Below are positions 4,899 to 6,127 of a stretch of 6,127 nt of DNA, piece after piece. The stretch is from positions 1 through 6,127 of the forward strand of contig LFTM01000084.1 of assembly GCA_001513505.1 (NCBI GenBank). The letters are read 5' to 3'. This DNA comes from Clostridiales bacterium DTU092 (GTDB lineage Bacteria; Bacillota; Clostridia; Caldicoprobacterales; Caldicoprobacteraceae). How positions within the stretch are numbered: the first letter of the stretch is position 1; each line of letters starts with the position of its first letter. A program made the translations under genes and the position numbers. The notes beneath the pieces were generated by a model. That model saw only the letters and a program-made list of their open reading frames with translations, was not told where the DNA came from and searched no databases.

Positions 4899-6127
4899 AT
4901 GCTCAAAAAAACAGTCCTATTATTGCTTTGTGCAGTAATGGTAGTTTCCCTTTTTACTGCCTGTGCTTCTGATAAAGCTGATAAAAAACCCATCGTATAT
5001 AATATGGGCGCAACACCAAAAACTATTGATCCTCAGCTTAACAGTGCAGTTGAGGCGGGCAGTGTAATAGTCCATTGCTTTGAAGGATTGACAAGAAAGG
5101 ATGCAGAGGGACGTATTCTTCCTGGTATGGCTGAAAAATGGGACATGAATGAAGACGGTACCAAATTTACATTCTATCTGCGGGATGCCAAATGGTCAGA
5201 TGGAAAACCCGTAACAGCAGACGACTTCGTATATGCATGGAGAAGGGCGGTTGATCCGGCATCAGAATGTGAATACGCTTATCAGCTATGGTACATCAAA
5301 AATGGCGAGGCCATAACCAATGGCGAAATGAGCCCTGAAGAACTGGGTGTAAAAGCTGTTGATGAAAAGACTCTGGAAGTTGAGCTTGAAGCTCCCTGTT
5401 CATACTTCCTGCAGTTGACTTCTTTCCCCACATTGTTCCCCGTAAGGCAGGATGTTATTGAAGAACACGGTGAAGGCTGGGCAAACGATCCGGAGACATA
5501 CATTACAAACGGACCAATGGTTGTCACCGAATTTGTTGTCAACGAAAAGATTGTTATGAAGAAGAGCGATACTTACTGGGATAAGAATTCCATAAAGGCT
5601 GACGAGCTGGTATTTACCATGATAGACGATCAGGCATCCGAGCTCTCAGCATTTGAAGCAGGTGAGATCGACTTTGCAGACAGTATTCCGGCTGAAGAGA
5701 TTCCCCGCTTGTATGAGGAAGGCAAACTTATCATAAAGCCTCAGTTGGGAACATATTTCTTCTGCTTGAATGTGGAAAAGGAACCGTTGAATGATCCGAA
5801 GGTAAGAAAGGCCTTAGCACTTGCTATCGACAGACAGTATATTATTGATCATGCCGCAAAGAACTTTGCTATTCCTGCTTATGCATGGGTTCCGCCGGGA
5901 ATGCCCGATGTTGAAGAGGGTACTGATTTCAGAGAAGTTGGTGGAAACTATATAGGCGAAAACTTTGATCAAAACGTGGCAGAAGCCAAGAAGCTCATGG
6001 AAGAAGCCGGATTCCCCAATGGCGAAGGTTTCCCCGAACTGACTCTGTTATATAACGACGGAGCCGGGCATAAAGCCATTGCTGAAGCTGTACAGGACAT
6101 GTGGAAAAACAATCTGGGTATCAACAT
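4899..6127 (+). CDS. oppA: Oligopeptide-binding lipoprotein OppA (3' end outside window)
   Basis: OppA is the extracytoplasmic receptor that binds peptides and delivers them to OppBCDF. The ATG at 4899 opens a frame with no stop up to the window edge: 409 residues of an expected 540 or so. It begins with a lipoprotein signal peptide: MLKK, a hydrophobic stretch (5-19) and FTAC with the lipidated cysteine at 22 (phenylalanine at -3 is less usual than leucine). The mature part is a family 5 solute-binding protein (SBP_bac_5). Recognisable blocks are CFEGLTRKDAEG (60-71), LRDAKWSDGKPVTADDFVYAW (starting at 94), the RRAVDP that follows, EELGVKAVD (147-155), GTYFFCLNV (284-292) and PLNDPKVRKALALAID (296-311). 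EYAYQLWYIKNGEAI (125-139) points to OppA rather than DppA. AAAGGAGGAA (4881-4890) is a strong ribosome site about 10 bases upstream. I see no good separate promoter, so it is probably read with oppBCDF. Confidence 0.94.
   Translation, partial: MLKKTVLLLLCAVMVVSLFTACASDKADKKPIVYNMGATPKTIDPQLNSAVEAGSVIVHCFEGLTRKDAEGRILPGMAEKWDMNEDGTKFTFYLRDAKWSDGKPVTADDFVYAWRRAVDPASECEYAYQLWYIKNGEAITNGEMSPEELGVKAVDEKTLEVELEAPCSYFLQLTSFPTLFPVRQDVIEEHGEGWANDPETYITNGPMVVTEFVVNEKIVMKKSDTYWDKNSIKADELVFTMIDDQASELSAFEAGEIDFADSIPAEEIPRLYEEGKLIIKPQLGTYFFCLNVEKEPLNDPKVRKALALAIDRQYIIDHAAKNFAIPAYAWVPPGMPDVEEGTDFREVGGNYIGENFDQNVAEAKKLMEEAGFPNGEGFPELTLLYNDGAGHKAIAEAVQDMWKNNLGIN

Noticed and set aside
1..6127. Novel defence, mobile or CRISPR system
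   Set aside because: Every substantial frame belongs to ilvD or opp genes; no transposase, integrase, att-like duplication, direct repeat array or tRNA was seen.

Overview
The window looks like chromosomal DNA from a low-to-moderate GC Gram-positive bacterium, most likely a member of the Clostridia. The evidence is strong AAGGAGG ribosome sites, frequent GTG starts, AT-rich intergenic DNA, a lipoprotein-type solute receptor, and protein sequences that read like clostridial Opp proteins. I cannot name a genus from the sequence alone. All genes are on the + strand.

Layout: (1) Bases 1-411 are the 3' end of ilvD (dihydroxy-acid dehydratase, branched-chain amino acid synthesis), closed by a good intrinsic terminator at 482-508. 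(2) Bases 412-887 are a gene-free, AT-rich control region of about 475 bp. It holds two well-formed sigma-A-type promoter candidates (506-534 and 729-757), several palindromes (537-548, 562-577, 793-804), a 13-bp inverted repeat (543-555 with 612-624), weak CodY-like and ArgR-like sites, and a leader just before the first gene with repeats that can pair in mutually exclusive ways (814-867). (3) Bases 888-4813 carry oppB, oppC, oppD and oppF, tightly packed (7-bp gap, 8-bp gap, 4-bp overlap) and certainly one operon. (4) An 85-bp gap with a perfect 8-bp hairpin lacking a T-run separates oppF from oppA. (5) oppA begins at 4899 and is cut off by the window edge.

Together the five opp genes encode a complete oligopeptide ABC importer: OppA is the membrane-anchored lipoprotein that captures peptides, OppB and OppC form the membrane channel, and OppD and OppF are the paired ATPases. 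The gene order BCDFA puts the receptor last, unlike the receptor-first opp operons of E. coli and B. subtilis. The protein content is conventional. I see no sign of a new biological system, phage, transposon, CRISPR array or RNA gene. What deserves a second look is the control DNA: the long region upstream of oppB, and the hairpin that may set the level of oppA separately from the rest.
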